A DNA stretch of 39,639 nucleotides from NCBI GenBank assembly GCA_944320975.1, contig CALUJM010000021.1:1-39639 (forward strand). The letters are read 5' to 3'. The DNA comes from an uncultured Atopobiaceae bacterium. Lineage in GTDB: Bacteria > Actinomycetota > Coriobacteriia > Coriobacteriales > Atopobiaceae. The first letter of the stretch is position 1. Each line of letters opens with the position of its first letter. The notes beneath the pieces are model-generated. The model had not been told where the DNA came from. It ran no database searches and saw only the letters and a program-made list of their open reading frames with translations. A program made the translations under genes and the position numbers. Of this stretch, positions 10,437-18,706 are shown piece by piece.

Positions 10437-12485
10437 ATGGGACGCGGGCGCCCGCACCATGGAAGCAGGAGGCGCGGAAGAGCGGGGGGACCCCGCCCCC
10501 GTGCGCGCACGCTCGTGGGGACGCTCGTGGTCTCCCGGCCCGGCTCGGCGCACGTGGAGACCCCGGAGGGGGAGTTCGAGCTCGTCCGCCACGGCCAGAG
10601 GGAGGCGATGAACGGCGACGAGGTCGAGGTCGCCATCGTCGAGCAGCGGGGCCGCGCGCCGCGCGCCGTCGTCCGCTCCGTCCTCGTCCGCGCCGTCACC
10701 ACTCTCCTGGGGACGTTCTCCATCGCTGGGCCCCTGGGCGTCGTGACGCCCCTCGACGTCCGCCTGGGTCATGACTTCTTCGTCGTCCCCGAGGACCCCT
10801 GCGTCGAGCGCCTGGGAATCCGCGAGGGCGACGTCGTGTTTGCGCGGATCACGGAGTACCCCACGAGGAGGAGCTCTGCGGTCGTCACCGTGGAGCGCCG
10901 CGTCGGGGCGCCCGACGACCTCGACCTGAACATCGAGTCTGTCATCGCCTCATTCGGGCTTGCAGGGGACTTTCCTCCCCGCGTGCTCGAGCAGGCGTCC
11001 TCGATAGACGCGAACGTCGCCTCGGCGCTCTCCGGGGACGAGCACAGGCGGGACCTGAGGGGGACGCTCTGCGTGACGGTCGACCCGGTGGATGCCCGCG
11101 ACTTCGACGATGCCGTGAGCGCCCGTCGCCTCGAGGGCGGTGGCTACGAGCTCGGAGTCCATATCGCCGACGTCACCCACTACGTCGCCCCCGGCTCCCC
11201 GATAGACAACGAGGCGAGGAGAAGGACCTGCTCGGCGTATCTCGTCGACCGCGTCATCCCGATGCTTCCCGAGAGGCTCTCCAACGACGTGTGCTCGCTG
11301 CGTCCCGGCGAGGACCGGCTGACGATGAGTGTGGTCGCGCGCCTGGATGCGACTGGCCGCGTCACGGGCGCGAGGATGTTCTGCTCGGCGATACGCTCCG
11401 CGGCGCGGCTTGACTACGGCTCCGTCGACGGGCTGCTCGAGGGGAGGGCGAAAGGGGAGGACCTCGTCGGCGACGCCGCGCTCGCCGCGCCGGTCCGGGA
11501 GCTTCTCGAGACCCTCGACGAGATTCGCGCCCTGCGCGAGCGCGTCCGCCGCGAGCGGGGAGCCATCGACTTCCAAACTGCCGAGGCAAAGGTCGAGCTT
11601 GACGAAGCCGGGAATCCCGTCGGCGTGAACGTCCGGGCCCGGACGCGGGCGACGGGGCTCATCGAGGAGGCGATGCTGGTCGCGAACGAGTGCGTCGCGC
11701 GACGCCTCGCCGACGTGGAGGCGCCTGCGGCGTACCGAGTCCACGAGCCGCCCTCCCCCGACGACCTGGGGGCGTGCCTTCAGCCGCTTCGCGAGCTGGG
11801 CCTTCTCGATGCGACCCTGGAGCCGGGGCTGCTGGCGGGGGACTCCCGGGCCATCGCGTCCGTGCTCGGCCGCGCGCAGGGGACTCCGGCCGAGTACCCG
11901 GCGAGCGCGCTTCTGCTGCGCGCCCAGCGGCGCGCGGTCTACCTTCCCGTCAACGAGGGGCACTATGCCCTGGGCGCCGCGGCGTACTGCCACTTCACCT
12001 CGCCGATTCGGCGCTATCCCGACGTCTTGGTCCACCGCGCCCTCAAGGCGCTGCTGCAGGGCCGGATCGACGGTCGGGAGATGCGCGAGCAGGCATCCGA
12101 GCTCCCCCAGCTGTGCCGGACCTGCTCGGAGCTGGAGCGCGCCGCCGACGGGGCTTCCCGGGCATCCCAGCGCATCAAGATGGCCGAGCTCTTCTCTCGG
12201 CGCCTGGGCGAGCGGTTCTCTGGTGTGGTCTCGGGATGCGAGCGCTACGGCGTGTTCGTGACCCTGGACGAGACGTGCGCGGAGGGCCTTGTCCCGACGC
12301 GATCGCTCGGCGACGAGTGGTTTGCCTACGACGAGGCGCGCATGACGCTCACCGGAGAGGAGTCCGGGGAGGTCTGGAGGCTCGGGCGCCGGGTCGTGGT
12401 GGAGGTGACGGGCACGGACGTCGCCCGCGGGCGCATCGATTTTCGCCTTGCCGACGAGGACCGCCCGCGATCTGCCGCCCGCTGA
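10437..12485 (+). CDS. rnr: ribonuclease R (RNase II/R family exoribonuclease)
   Basis: A 3'-to-5' hydrolytic exoribonuclease that degrades structured RNA, including mRNAs released by trans-translation. The 682 residues contain a short basic N-terminus, cold-shock-like RNA-binding domains (about 15-150), the RNB catalytic domain starting near 205 with metal-binding aspartates D216, D222, D224 and D225 in VDPVDARDFDDAVS, and a C-terminal S1 domain from about 590 (FSGVVSGCERYGVFV). ATG 10437 is chosen because GGGGA stands 9 nt upstream; ATG 10410 has no ribosome-binding site. The lysine-rich tail of E. coli RNase R is missing. Its neighbours smpB and ssrA act in the same ribosome-rescue pathway. 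Confidence 0.94.
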   Translation: MGRGRPHHGSRRRGRAGGPRPRARTLVGTLVVSRPGSAHVETPEGEFELVRHGQREAMNGDEVEVAIVEQRGRAPRAVVRSVLVRAVTTLLGTFSIAGPLGVVTPLDVRLGHDFFVVPEDPCVERLGIREGDVVFARITEYPTRRSSAVVTVERRVGAPDDLDLNIESVIASFGLAGDFPPRVLEQASSIDANVASALSGDEHRRDLRGTLCVTVDPVDARDFDDAVSARRLEGGGYELGVHIADVTHYVAPGSPIDNEARRRTCSAYLVDRVIPMLPERLSNDVCSLRPGEDRLTMSVVARLDATGRVTGARMFCSAIRSAARLDYGSVDGLLEGRAKGEDLVGDAALAAPVRELLETLDEIRALRERVRRERGAIDFQTAEAKVELDEAGNPVGVNVRARTRATGLIEEAMLVANECVARRLADVEAPAAYRVHEPPSPDDLGACLQPLRELGLLDATLEPGLLAGDSRAIASVLGRAQGTPAEYPASALLLRAQRRAVYLPVNEGHYALGAAAYCHFTSPIRRYPDVLVHRALKALLQGRIDGREMREQASELPQLCRTCSELERAADGASRASQRIKMAELFSRRLGERFSGVVSGCERYGVFVTLDETCAEGLVPTRSLGDEWFAYDEARMTLTGEESGEVWRLGRRVVVEVTGTDVARGRIDFRLADEDRPRSAAR

Positions 12486-12560
12486 GCCGATATCCCTGCG
12501 TGATAATGGGAACACTTAGGTTTTAGGCATGATGCGCGGCATGGGCCGCTGGGAGGGTAG

Positions 12561-13424
12561 ATGAGCCAGACGACGATGACCGACGAGTTGGAGCGCGCCG
12601 AGGGCCTCATGCTCCAGGGACAGCCTGAGCAGGCCCGCGATCTTCTCGCCCGCCTCGCCGAGGACGCCGAGGAGTATGTGGACCGGAACTGCCCCACGAC
12701 CGACGAGGTGCAGTGGTTCAGCTTCCCCACGCTGTTCGAGCGACTTGCCTATCGACGTGTCGAGAAGGACCCGCGCGAGCTCAGAGACGTCGGCGAGCCG
12801 CTCGACCGCCTCTACAGCGACCTCGCCCTGGCATGCGTGCACTCCGGGGACTACGAGGCGGCCATGGAGGCGCTCAAGCGCGCCGTCCGCTGGAACCCCA
12901 TGGACTGCAGCTATCGGCTCAACCTCGCAGACCTCTTCCGCGTCGCGGGCGACGTGCAGGAGTACCTCGCCCTCACCTACGGCGTCTTCGAGCGGGCGAG
13001 CGACGCCCGGCACCTCGTGCGAGCATTCGTGAACTTCTCGGGCTGGTTCGCCTCGACCGGGAAGCCGCGCGCCGCGGCCGCCTCCCTGCGCGCGGCTCGC
13101 GCCCTCGACGTCCCCGACTCCGCCCTCGAGGCCGCCCTCGACCAGGCGGCCGGAACCGATCGCGACCCGGACCTCATCGACGATGCCGAGATGCGCGAGC
13201 TGCTCGCCGCGGAGGGGCTGCCCGACGGGGCCAACGCCGACATCGCAGTCTGCCTGCTCATGTGCGCCGGCGACGCCGCGGGCGCGGGCGAGCGGGACCT
13301 TGCTGCCGACCTCGCCCTCAGGGCGCGCGACCTGGTCGGCGAGCCTGCCGCAAAGGCGCTTCTCGAGCTCATCCACGAGAGCGACGCCGAGCCTGCCGAG
13401 GGGGTCCCCCATGGCGAAGAGTAA
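12561..13424 (+). CDS. tetratricopeptide-like protein, function unknown
   Basis: A soluble 287-residue acidic protein. Helical pairs with TPR spacing are clear, for example LACVHSGDYEAAMEALKRAV followed by WNPMDCSYRLNLADLFRVAGD at about residues 93-136. No signal peptide or enzymatic motif was seen. ATG 12561 follows GGGAGGG at 12551-12557. The last 14 nt overlap smpB, and rnr ends 75 nt upstream, so the gene is embedded in a ribosome-rescue and RNA-decay cluster; a scaffold role there is possible but unproved. A GATAAT hexamer at 12502-12507 could be a -10 box. Confidence 0.75.
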   Translation: MSQTTMTDELERAEGLMLQGQPEQARDLLARLAEDAEEYVDRNCPTTDEVQWFSFPTLFERLAYRRVEKDPRELRDVGEPLDRLYSDLALACVHSGDYEAAMEALKRAVRWNPMDCSYRLNLADLFRVAGDVQEYLALTYGVFERASDARHLVRAFVNFSGWFASTGKPRAAAASLRAARALDVPDSALEAALDQAAGTDRDPDLIDDAEMRELLAAEGLPDGANADIAVCLLMCAGDAAGAGERDLAADLALRARDLVGEPAAKALLELIHESDAEPAEGVPHGEE

Positions 13425-13926
13425 GGTGCTGCGCCAGGCGGCGGCCGCCGCCAAGCAGGGGAAGGACGGCGGGAAGAGGACCATCGCGAAGAACCGCTCG
13501 GCTCATCACGAGTACTTCATCGACGAGACGTTCGAGGCCGGCATCGAGCTGACGGGGACCGAGGTCAAGAGCCTCCGCGAGCGGGCGTGCCAGCTCACCG
13601 ACGCCTTCTGCCTCATCCGCGGGCGAGAGGCGTGGCTGCACGGCGTGCACATGCACCCGTACTCCAACGGCGGGGTCTGGAACGTAGACCCGGACCGCAA
13701 GCGCCGCCTCCTGCTCCATCGTCGCCAGATCGACTACCTCGATGCCAAGCTCCGTCAGCGCGGCCTCGCGCTCGTGCCGCTGGAGATCTACTTCGACGAG
13801 CACAACCGCGTCAAGCTTGCCATCGGCCTGGCCCGCGGCAAGAAGCTCTACGACAAGCGGGCGGACATGGCGCGCCGCGACTCCGACCGCGAGATCGCCC
13901 GCGCCCTGAAGGAGCTCAACCGGTAA
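13411..13926 (+). CDS. smpB: SsrA-binding protein SmpB
   Basis: SmpB binds tmRNA and escorts it to stalled ribosomes. The 171 residues include the family core NRSAHHEYFIDETFEAGIEL, TGTEVKSLR, and the C-terminal GLARGKKLYDKR with a basic tail ending ARALKELNR. ATG 13411 lies 14 nt inside the preceding gene after GAGGGGG (13399-13405). The 20-residue lysine-rich lead (MAKSKVLRQAAAAAKQ) is a little longer than usual. The tmRNA gene itself lies 3.4 kb downstream. Confidence 0.97.
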   Translation: MAKSKVLRQAAAAAKQGKDGGKRTIAKNRSAHHEYFIDETFEAGIELTGTEVKSLRERACQLTDAFCLIRGREAWLHGVHMHPYSNGGVWNVDPDRKRRLLLHRRQIDYLDAKLRQRGLALVPLEIYFDEHNRVKLAIGLARGKKLYDKRADMARRDSDREIARALKELNR

Positions 13927-13929
13927 GCG

Positions 13930-13958
13930 AGTCAGAAGGGGACGGACCCATTTTGCCC
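13930..13958 (+). repeat. decayed copy of the 29-nt GACAG-type palindrome
   Basis: Starting 4 nt after the smpB stop, AGTCAGAAGGG is followed by GACGG (GACAG in the intact copies) and ACCCATTTTGCCC. With the pentamer placed at positions 12-16, roughly 9 of 14 arm positions still pair. The placement just after a stop codon matches the intact copies. It is called decayed because the centre differs by one base. Confidence 0.45.
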
Positions 13959-13976
13959 ATCGGAAAGGAGAGGGAC

Positions 13977-14483
13977 ATGGACGCAAGCGCGCTGTACAAG
14001 TTCTCGTCCGGGCTCTACGTGGTCTCGGCGGATGACGGGGAGCGGCCCGGTGCCTGCATCGTCAACACCGGCCTCCAGGTGACCTCCAAGCCCTACCAGG
14101 TCTCGGTGACCGTGAACAAGGACAACTTCACGTGCGGGGCGATCGGGCGCGCGGGGCACTTCTCGCTCGCCGTGGTCGACGAGTCGGCGGACATGCTCTT
14201 CGTGGGCCGCTTCGGCTTCAGGACCTCGGCGGAGGAGGACAAGTACGACGGGGTCGCGCACGCCGTGGCGGCGACGGGCGACCCCTATCCCACCGAGCAT
14301 GTGTGCTCGTACGTGGCATGCAACGTGGTGCAGACTCTCGACGTGGGCACGCACGTCGTCTTCGTGGGCGAGGTCGTGGACGCTGGGAACCTGTCGGCGG
14401 TCGCCCCGATGACCTATGCCTATTATCACGGGACGCTCAAGGGCAAGACGCCCCCGAAGGCGTCGTCGTACGTGGAGGCCTAG
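13977..14483 (+). CDS. flavin reductase family protein (FMN-binding split barrel)
   Basis: A 168-residue FMN-binding protein of the flavin reductase-like family. The features are TGLQVTSKPYQVSVTVNKDNFT near the N-terminus, GHFSLAVV, and FGFRTSAEEDKYDGV, similar to the N-terminal domain of the high-molecular-weight rubredoxins (Hrb) of anaerobes, which reduce flavodiiron proteins. ATG 13977 follows AAAGGAG at 13964-13970. A mini-rubredoxin gene follows after 78 nt. In Hrb the two domains are fused, so here they may act as separate partners. The electron acceptor is not visible in the window. Confidence 0.82.
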   Translation: MDASALYKFSSGLYVVSADDGERPGACIVNTGLQVTSKPYQVSVTVNKDNFTCGAIGRAGHFSLAVVDESADMLFVGRFGFRTSAEEDKYDGVAHAVAATGDPYPTEHVCSYVACNVVQTLDVGTHVVFVGEVVDAGNLSAVAPMTYAYYHGTLKGKTPPKASSYVEA

Positions 14484-14493
14484 CTGGCGCACG

Positions 14494-14515
14494 GCGGCAG
14501 CGCCTAAAATGGCGC
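14494..14515 (+). promoter_or_regulatory. perfect 8-bp hairpin between flavin reductase and rubredoxin genes
   Basis: GCAGCGCC (14494-14501) pairs with GGCGCTGC (14508-14515) around the 6-nt loop TAAAAT. No T-tract follows, so it is not a standard terminator. It may protect or separate the two messages so that the rubredoxin is expressed at a different level. Confidence 0.5.
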
Positions 14516-14561
14516 TGCTGTGGTAACATATTGGAAGCACATAACGTGAGAGGAGATTCGA

Positions 14562-14702
14562 ATGTCCGACGAGAAGAAGTACACGTTCCGCTGCACCGTC
14601 TGCGGCTGGGAGGTCACCGTCGACACCCCCGAGCTGCCCGAGGACTTCGTCTGCGAGCTCTGCGGCGTCGGTCCCGACATGTTCGAGCTCGTCGAGGAGT
14701 AG
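14562..14702 (+). CDS. 46-residue mini-rubredoxin
   Basis: A very small electron-transfer protein with one Fe(Cys)4 site. Cysteines are C11 and C14 in CTVCGW, and C31 and C34 in CELCGVG, followed by the rubredoxin ending PDMFE. The 16-residue gap between cysteine pairs is much shorter than the ~29 of classical rubredoxin, and the usual YDPxxGD loop is missing, so it resembles a trimmed rubredoxin-like domain. ATG 14562 follows GAGAGGAGA. A 29-nt palindromic element begins one base after the TAG. The gene is likely to serve the flavin reductase encoded upstream. Confidence 0.88.
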   Translation: MSDEKKYTFRCTVCGWEVTVDTPELPEDFVCELCGVGPDMFELVEE

Positions 14703-14703
14703 C

Positions 14704-14732
14704 GTGACAATTAGGACAGGTTCGATTGTCAC
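14704..14732 (+). repeat. 29-nt GACAG palindrome, copy a
   Basis: Left part GTGACAATTAG, core GACAG, right part ending ATTGTCAC. The outer 8 bp pair perfectly (GTGACAAT with ATTGTCAC). The central A is at 14718. It starts one base after the rubredoxin stop. The first 19 nt are identical to the copies at 21483 and 21523 (minus strand). Confidence 0.9.
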
Positions 14733-14744
14733 ATCGGATCGGCG

Positions 14745-14775
14745 AGGCGGCCTCCTGCGGGGGGCCGCCTTTTTG
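14745..14775 (+). terminator. Rho-independent terminator after rubredoxin
   Basis: GGCGGCC (14746-14752) pairs with GGCCGCC (14763-14769), followed by TTTTT. It is nearly identical to the terminator at 17194-17221, including the loop TCCTGCGG. Confidence 0.92.
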
Positions 14776-14901
14776 AGTTTGGTTCCCTGTTTGTTTGATA
14801 GTCTTTCTGTGCGATCGGCCTGAGATAGAGTACCTTTTCACGGATGGGCACGAACGAGCCGAATGGGATTTCGGCGTCCCGCGCAGCCAGGAGGTACACA
14901 T

Positions 14902-17160
14902 ATGACACGTAGCCGCTCCATCACTCGCAGGACCGCGCTCGCCGCCTCGACAGCGGTGGCCGGGTGCTCGCTGCTCGCCCCGCGAGTCGCGCTTGCGGAC
15001 GAGAGGGACGGTTCGGCCGCGTCCTCCGGGGTCCTCGACTTCCTCTACATCGATAGCGCAAATGCGTATGTCGGTGATGCCCAGCACGTCGTGGTGTGCC
15101 TCCAGGGCGTGTCCGACGTCGAGTCCGCGACGCTCTCGCTGACCAACGCGTGCACGGCGGAGACGCTCTCCTGCGCCATGAGCGCAGCGGCGAACGGCTC
15201 GATGCTCTTCTCGTTTGCGGTGGCCGATGAGGGGACCTACGAGGTCACGCGGCTTGACTATGTCCGTGCCGGCGGCGCCGGGGCCGTGGACTTCACGGAC
15301 TGCGACGCCTCCTACCGCTCGTTCACCGCGGCGTTCGACGAGGCCGGCGTCTCCCTCATGTCCGAGACCGCCGGCGCGGACGCCCCCGTGCTGCGCGTCT
15401 ACTCGGACGACAAGAGCGGCGGCATGGCGCTCTCCGGCGAGTTCGAGGCCGGGGCGGGCTCCGACGACCTCGCGCCCGCCGATGACGAACGGCCGGAGGG
15501 CCGATCGGTCGACCTCATGGCGGCCGACGAGGTCGTGGTCGCGCTCGACCCGGGCCACGTGGGCAAGGGCCTCTACGGCGCATCCGGGGTAAATGGGACC
15601 CGCGAGCAGGACTGCACCTGGAAGATCGCCCAGTACTGCCGTGAGGAGCTCGAGCGCTACCAGGGCGTCTCCGTGGTCTACACGCTCACCCCGAATAGCG
15701 CCGTCAGCGGAAACGAGCTCCAGCTCCGCGTGAACAACGCCGTCGCGCAGGGGGCGGACGTGCTTGTGAGCCTGCACCTCAACGCCGCTGGAAAAAAGCC
15801 GAACAACTACGCATACGGCGCCGAGGTCTACGTCCCCTACGACGCCTCCTACAACAGCTCGACCCATGCGGTGGGGGAGGCGCTCGCCAAGCGCATCATC
15901 GCCGAGCTCGAGGGGCTGGGCCTCTACAACCGCGGCGTGAAGATCCGCACGATCAACAACGACCCTGACTACAGCTACGAGAACGGCGACGACGGCGACT
16001 ACTACGGCGTCATCCGCTACGCTCGCCAGCAGAACCTGCCCGCCATCATCGTCGAGCACGCCTTCTTGGACAACCAGAGCGACTACGACCGCTTCCTCAG
16101 CAGCGATGCCAAGCTCAGGCAGCTCGGCCAGGCGGATGCCAGGGGCATCATCGCGTACTTCGGCCTCACCAACGAGCCGTCGAACGAAGTGAAAATGTAT
16201 CGCCTCTACAACCCCAACTCGGGCGAGCACTTCTACACGGGCAGCTCCTCCGAGCGCGACAACCTGACCGCGGTGGGCTGGCGCTACGAGTGCGTCGGCT
16301 GGGTCTCGCCCAAGACGTCCCAGACCCCGGTGTATCGCCTCTACAACCCCAACGCGGGAGACCACCACTACACCACCAGCGCCTCGGAGCGCGACCAGCT
16401 GAAGGGCCTCGGATGGGTCTACGAGGGAATCGGCTGGTACTCCGATGACGCCAAGGCCAAGCCCGTCTATCGCCAGTACAACCCCAACGCCGTGGCGGGC
16501 GCGCACAACTTCACCACCAGCGCCTCGGAGCGCGACACGCTCATCAAGGTGGGCTGGCGCGACGAGGGTACCGCCTGGTACGCCCTTGACGGTTCCTCCG
16601 ATTCCGTTGACCTCAACAACGAGTATCACGGGCTCTCCTCCCGCACCCCGATCATGGGGGCGACGACGATCTCCTCCGAGCGCATGGTTGCCTACTACAG
16701 GGGGACGGGCGCTGCGTACCCGTCCGACGTCTACGCCCAGTACGGCGCGCCGACCATCGACGACTTCTGCCGGATCCTCGTCGAGGAGGCAAACGGCGAG
16801 GGCGTGCGAGCGGAGGTCCTTTTCGCCCAGGTGTCCGTCGAGACCGGCAACCTGCGCTTTGGCGGCCAGGTGAAGGTGGGGCAGTGCAACTTCGGCGGCT
16901 TGGGCGCCACGGACGGCGGCGCGTCGGGCGCGGACTTCAGCGGCTATGGCGCCGACGGCGTGAGGATGGGCCTGCGCGCCCAGTCCCAGCACCTCAAGGC
17001 GTACGCCTCCAAGGACGCCCTCAACGGCATCTGCGTCGACCCGCGTTTCTCGCTGGTCACCCGCGGCGTCGCGCCCATGGTGGAGAACCTGGGAAGCGGC
17101 AAGTGGGCCACCGACAAGACCTACGCCTCCAAGCTCCTGCGCGTCATGAACGCGCTCTGA
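14902..17160 (+). CDS. secreted two-enzyme peptidoglycan hydrolase: amidase_3, three DUF5648-like repeats, glucosaminidase
   Basis: A 752-residue exported protein. The signal region has paired arginines (SITRRTALAAS), a hydrophobic stretch and ALADE as a likely signal peptidase I site; AVAGC could alternatively be a lipobox. Residues ~210-420 are a zinc N-acetylmuramoyl-L-alanine amidase with H219 (DPGH), E235, H292 (SLHLNA) and catalytic E385 (VEHAF). Three copies of a YRLYNPNxGxHxYT repeat at about 432, 478 and 521 match the DUF5648 cell-surface repeat. Residues ~590-750 resemble a GH73-type glucosaminidase with a candidate catalytic Glu647 in VSVETGNLRFGG. It would cut both the glycan and the peptide link, consistent with a role in cell separation. 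ATG 14902 follows CAGGAGGT; upstream in-frame start rejected. Confidence 0.86.
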   Translation: MTRSRSITRRTALAASTAVAGCSLLAPRVALADERDGSAASSGVLDFLYIDSANAYVGDAQHVVVCLQGVSDVESATLSLTNACTAETLSCAMSAAANGSMLFSFAVADEGTYEVTRLDYVRAGGAGAVDFTDCDASYRSFTAAFDEAGVSLMSETAGADAPVLRVYSDDKSGGMALSGEFEAGAGSDDLAPADDERPEGRSVDLMAADEVVVALDPGHVGKGLYGASGVNGTREQDCTWKIAQYCREELERYQGVSVVYTLTPNSAVSGNELQLRVNNAVAQGADVLVSLHLNAAGKKPNNYAYGAEVYVPYDASYNSSTHAVGEALAKRIIAELEGLGLYNRGVKIRTINNDPDYSYENGDDGDYYGVIRYARQQNLPAIIVEHAFLDNQSDYDRFLSSDAKLRQLGQADARGIIAYFGLTNEPSNEVKMYRLYNPNSGEHFYTGSSSERDNLTAVGWRYECVGWVSPKTSQTPVYRLYNPNAGDHHYTTSASERDQLKGLGWVYEGIGWYSDDAKAKPVYRQYNPNAVAGAHNFTTSASERDTLIKVGWRDEGTAWYALDGSSDSVDLNNEYHGLSSRTPIMGATTISSERMVAYYRGTGAAYPSDVYAQYGAPTIDDFCRILVEEANGEGVRAEVLFAQVSVETGNLRFGGQVKVGQCNFGGLGATDGGASGADFSGYGADGVRMGLRAQSQHLKAYASKDALNGICVDPRFSLVTRGVAPMVENLGSGKWATDKTYASKLLRVMNAL

Positions 17161-17193
17161 CGGGCCCTCGCTCCGCGATTCTCGCGCCATAGG

Positions 17194-17221
17194 GGCGGCC
17201 TCCTGCGGGGGCCGCCTTTTT
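17194..17221 (+). terminator. Rho-independent terminator after the peptidoglycan hydrolase
   Basis: GGCGGCC (17194-17200) pairs with GGCCGCC (17210-17216), followed by TTTTT. The stem and loop match the terminator on the other side of this gene. Confidence 0.93.
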
Positions 17222-17252
17222 GCGTGCGGACGCGGCCGAGAAGAACCTCGCG

Positions 17253-17337
17253 TTGGGTCGAGGCCAAACAGGGTAGAATACCCCCACGGCCGAACACGGC
17301 CCGTACGTTGACAGCCGCATGGTGGCGGTCCTTCCAT
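17253..17337 (+). promoter_or_regulatory. ssrA promoter region
   Basis: Two candidates are visible. A perfect -35 TTGACA (17308-17313) has a weak -10 TTCCAT 18 nt on, which would start transcription within a few bases of the mature tmRNA 5' end at 17347. A second pair, TTGGGT (17253-17258) and TAGAAT (17274-17279), has a short 15-nt spacer. Because tmRNA 5' ends are made by RNase P, the upstream pair would also work. Confidence 0.45.
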
Positions 17338-17346
17338 TCCATCCGT

Positions 17347-17715
17347 GGGGGTGACTGGTTTCGACAGGGTGGGTCTGAGATGGGCAGCAGGCCGTGGTCT
17401 CCTCGCCACGTTAAACAGGGGTACCGTCAAATTGAATTGACGACAACAACTCTTTTGAGCCTCAGCTGGCTCTCGCTGCTTAATTAAATAGCGGCGCGCC
17501 AATCCGGGGATCGCTCCCGTCTCCGGTGCGGTGTCATCTAAGGGAGATGCTCGGTCGGACGTGGCTGGTATGCCGACCGAAAAGATTGAACCAGCTGGGA
17601 CGCCAAGCGCGGGTCACCGGGTGCGCGGCGTCCGAGACCTAACCGGTAACTGAGCCTGGAGACACCTGTCAGGGGTCTGCTTTGGACCGGAGTTCGATTC
17701 TCCGCACCTCCACCA
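17347..17715 (+). ncRNA. ssrA: transfer-messenger RNA (tmRNA)
   Basis: The tRNA-like ends pair: 5' GGGGGTG with 3' CACCTCC, then A and encoded CCA at 17713-17715. The universal GACTGGTTTCGACAGGG block starts the 5' half, and GTTCGATTC in the 3' arm is the T-loop. The tag reading frame ends with GCTCTCGCTGCT then tandem stops TAA TTAA (17481), giving ...DDNNSFEPQLALAA. Before the first Asp codon (17439) the frame has only ATT and then TGA, so the resume codon is not the usual Ala or Gly codon. GTCAA (17426) and TTGAC (17437) can pair just there. smpB (3.4 kb upstream) and rnr are its partners. Confidence 0.97.
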
Positions 17716-17803
17716 TGCACGCTTCGCGCCGGGGTTCTCGATGGGCCCCGGCGCTTTCTGTGCGAGGCGGGCGTCGCCTCGCGGGACGAAGAGGGGAGAT
17801 TGC

Positions 17804-18706
17804 ATGTCAGCCGGAAAGACCAGCGTGCCGGCTCTCGTGCTCGAGGGCGGCGGCTTCAGGGGGATGTTCACCGCCGGCGTGCTCGACGTGCTCCAGGAGC
17901 GCGGGCTCACGGGCTTCTCGAGCATCTGGGGCGTTTCCGCCGGCGCCATCAACGGCTCCAACTTCCGCTCGCGCCAGATCGGCCGCACGATGCGCGACAT
18001 CCTGGCCTTCCGCGACGACAAGCGCTTCATGTCGCTCTGGTCGTTCGCCAGGACGGGCGACATCGCCGGCGCGGACTTCATGTACGGCGAGGTGCAGGAC
18101 CGGCTCGACCCTTGCGACGTCGACGCGTTCAACTCGTCGGAGACGCCCTTCTTTGCGGTCGTCTCTGACGTCACCTTCGGCGCGCCGGACTACCTGCCCG
18201 TGCGCCGCTACCCCGAGGACCTCGTCAAGGTGCGCGCCTCGGCGTCGCTGCCCACGGTCTCCCGCATCGTGGAGATCGACGGGCATCGCTACCTCGATGG
18301 CGGAACCACGGACTCGATCCCGTACGAGACGGCGATGGGCCTTCCCGGAGCGCGCGAGGTCGAAGGGCACGTTCCGGCAGAGCGCGCCCTCGTGGTGCTC
18401 ACGCGCGACCGCGGCTACGTGCGCGGCGCCGGATCGGAAGCTATTGCCCTCAAGTCCCACCGCTACGACCGCTATCCCTACTATCTCGAGGCGCTGCGCA
18501 CGCGCGGCGAGCGCTACAACGCCCAGCGCGAGCGGCTCTGGGAGCTCGAGCGCGAGGGCTGCTGCCTCGTCATCGCCCCCGAGGAGCCGGTGGAGGTGGG
18601 CTCCTCCACGCGCGACGGCGAGTCGCTGCTCTCGCTCTACATCGCGGGGCGCCGCCAGGCCGAGGCGCGCCTCGCCGAGATCGATGCCTTTCTCTGCGCC
18701 TGTTAG
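17804..18706 (+). CDS. patatin-like phospholipase (RssA/YlbK type)
   Basis: A 300-residue serine hydrolase of the patatin family, predicted cytoplasmic as no signal is seen. The oxyanion loop is GGGFRG (15-20), the nucleophile is Ser45 in GVSAG, and the catalytic aspartate is Asp165 in YLDGG, forming the Ser-Asp dyad. The start is ATG 17804, 5 nt after GAGGGGAG. The last codon (TGT) and the TAG stop lie inside a 29-nt palindromic repeat that begins at 18701, so the natural C-terminus may have been changed by its insertion; the protein ends ...FLCAC. It sits directly after tmRNA, but no sign of an integration site was found. The true substrate is unknown. Confidence 0.87.
   Translation: MSAGKTSVPALVLEGGGFRGMFTAGVLDVLQERGLTGFSSIWGVSAGAINGSNFRSRQIGRTMRDILAFRDDKRFMSLWSFARTGDIAGADFMYGEVQDRLDPCDVDAFNSSETPFFAVVSDVTFGAPDYLPVRRYPEDLVKVRASASLPTVSRIVEIDGHRYLDGGTTDSIPYETAMGLPGAREVEGHVPAERALVVLTRDRGYVRGAGSEAIALKSHRYDRYPYYLEALRTRGERYNAQRERLWELEREGCCLVIAPEEPVEVGSSTRDGESLLSLYIAGRRQAEARLAEIDAFLCAC

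Noticed and set aside
14614..17502. A 962-residue minus-strand open frame over the hydrolase gene and tmRNA
   Set aside because: It runs antisense to a well-supported gene, two terminators and a structural RNA, and has no recognisable domain.
17689..17715. Genomic island attachment site at the 3' end of ssrA
   Set aside because: ssrA ends are frequent integration sites, but no integrase and no second copy of the ssrA 3' end were seen in the window.
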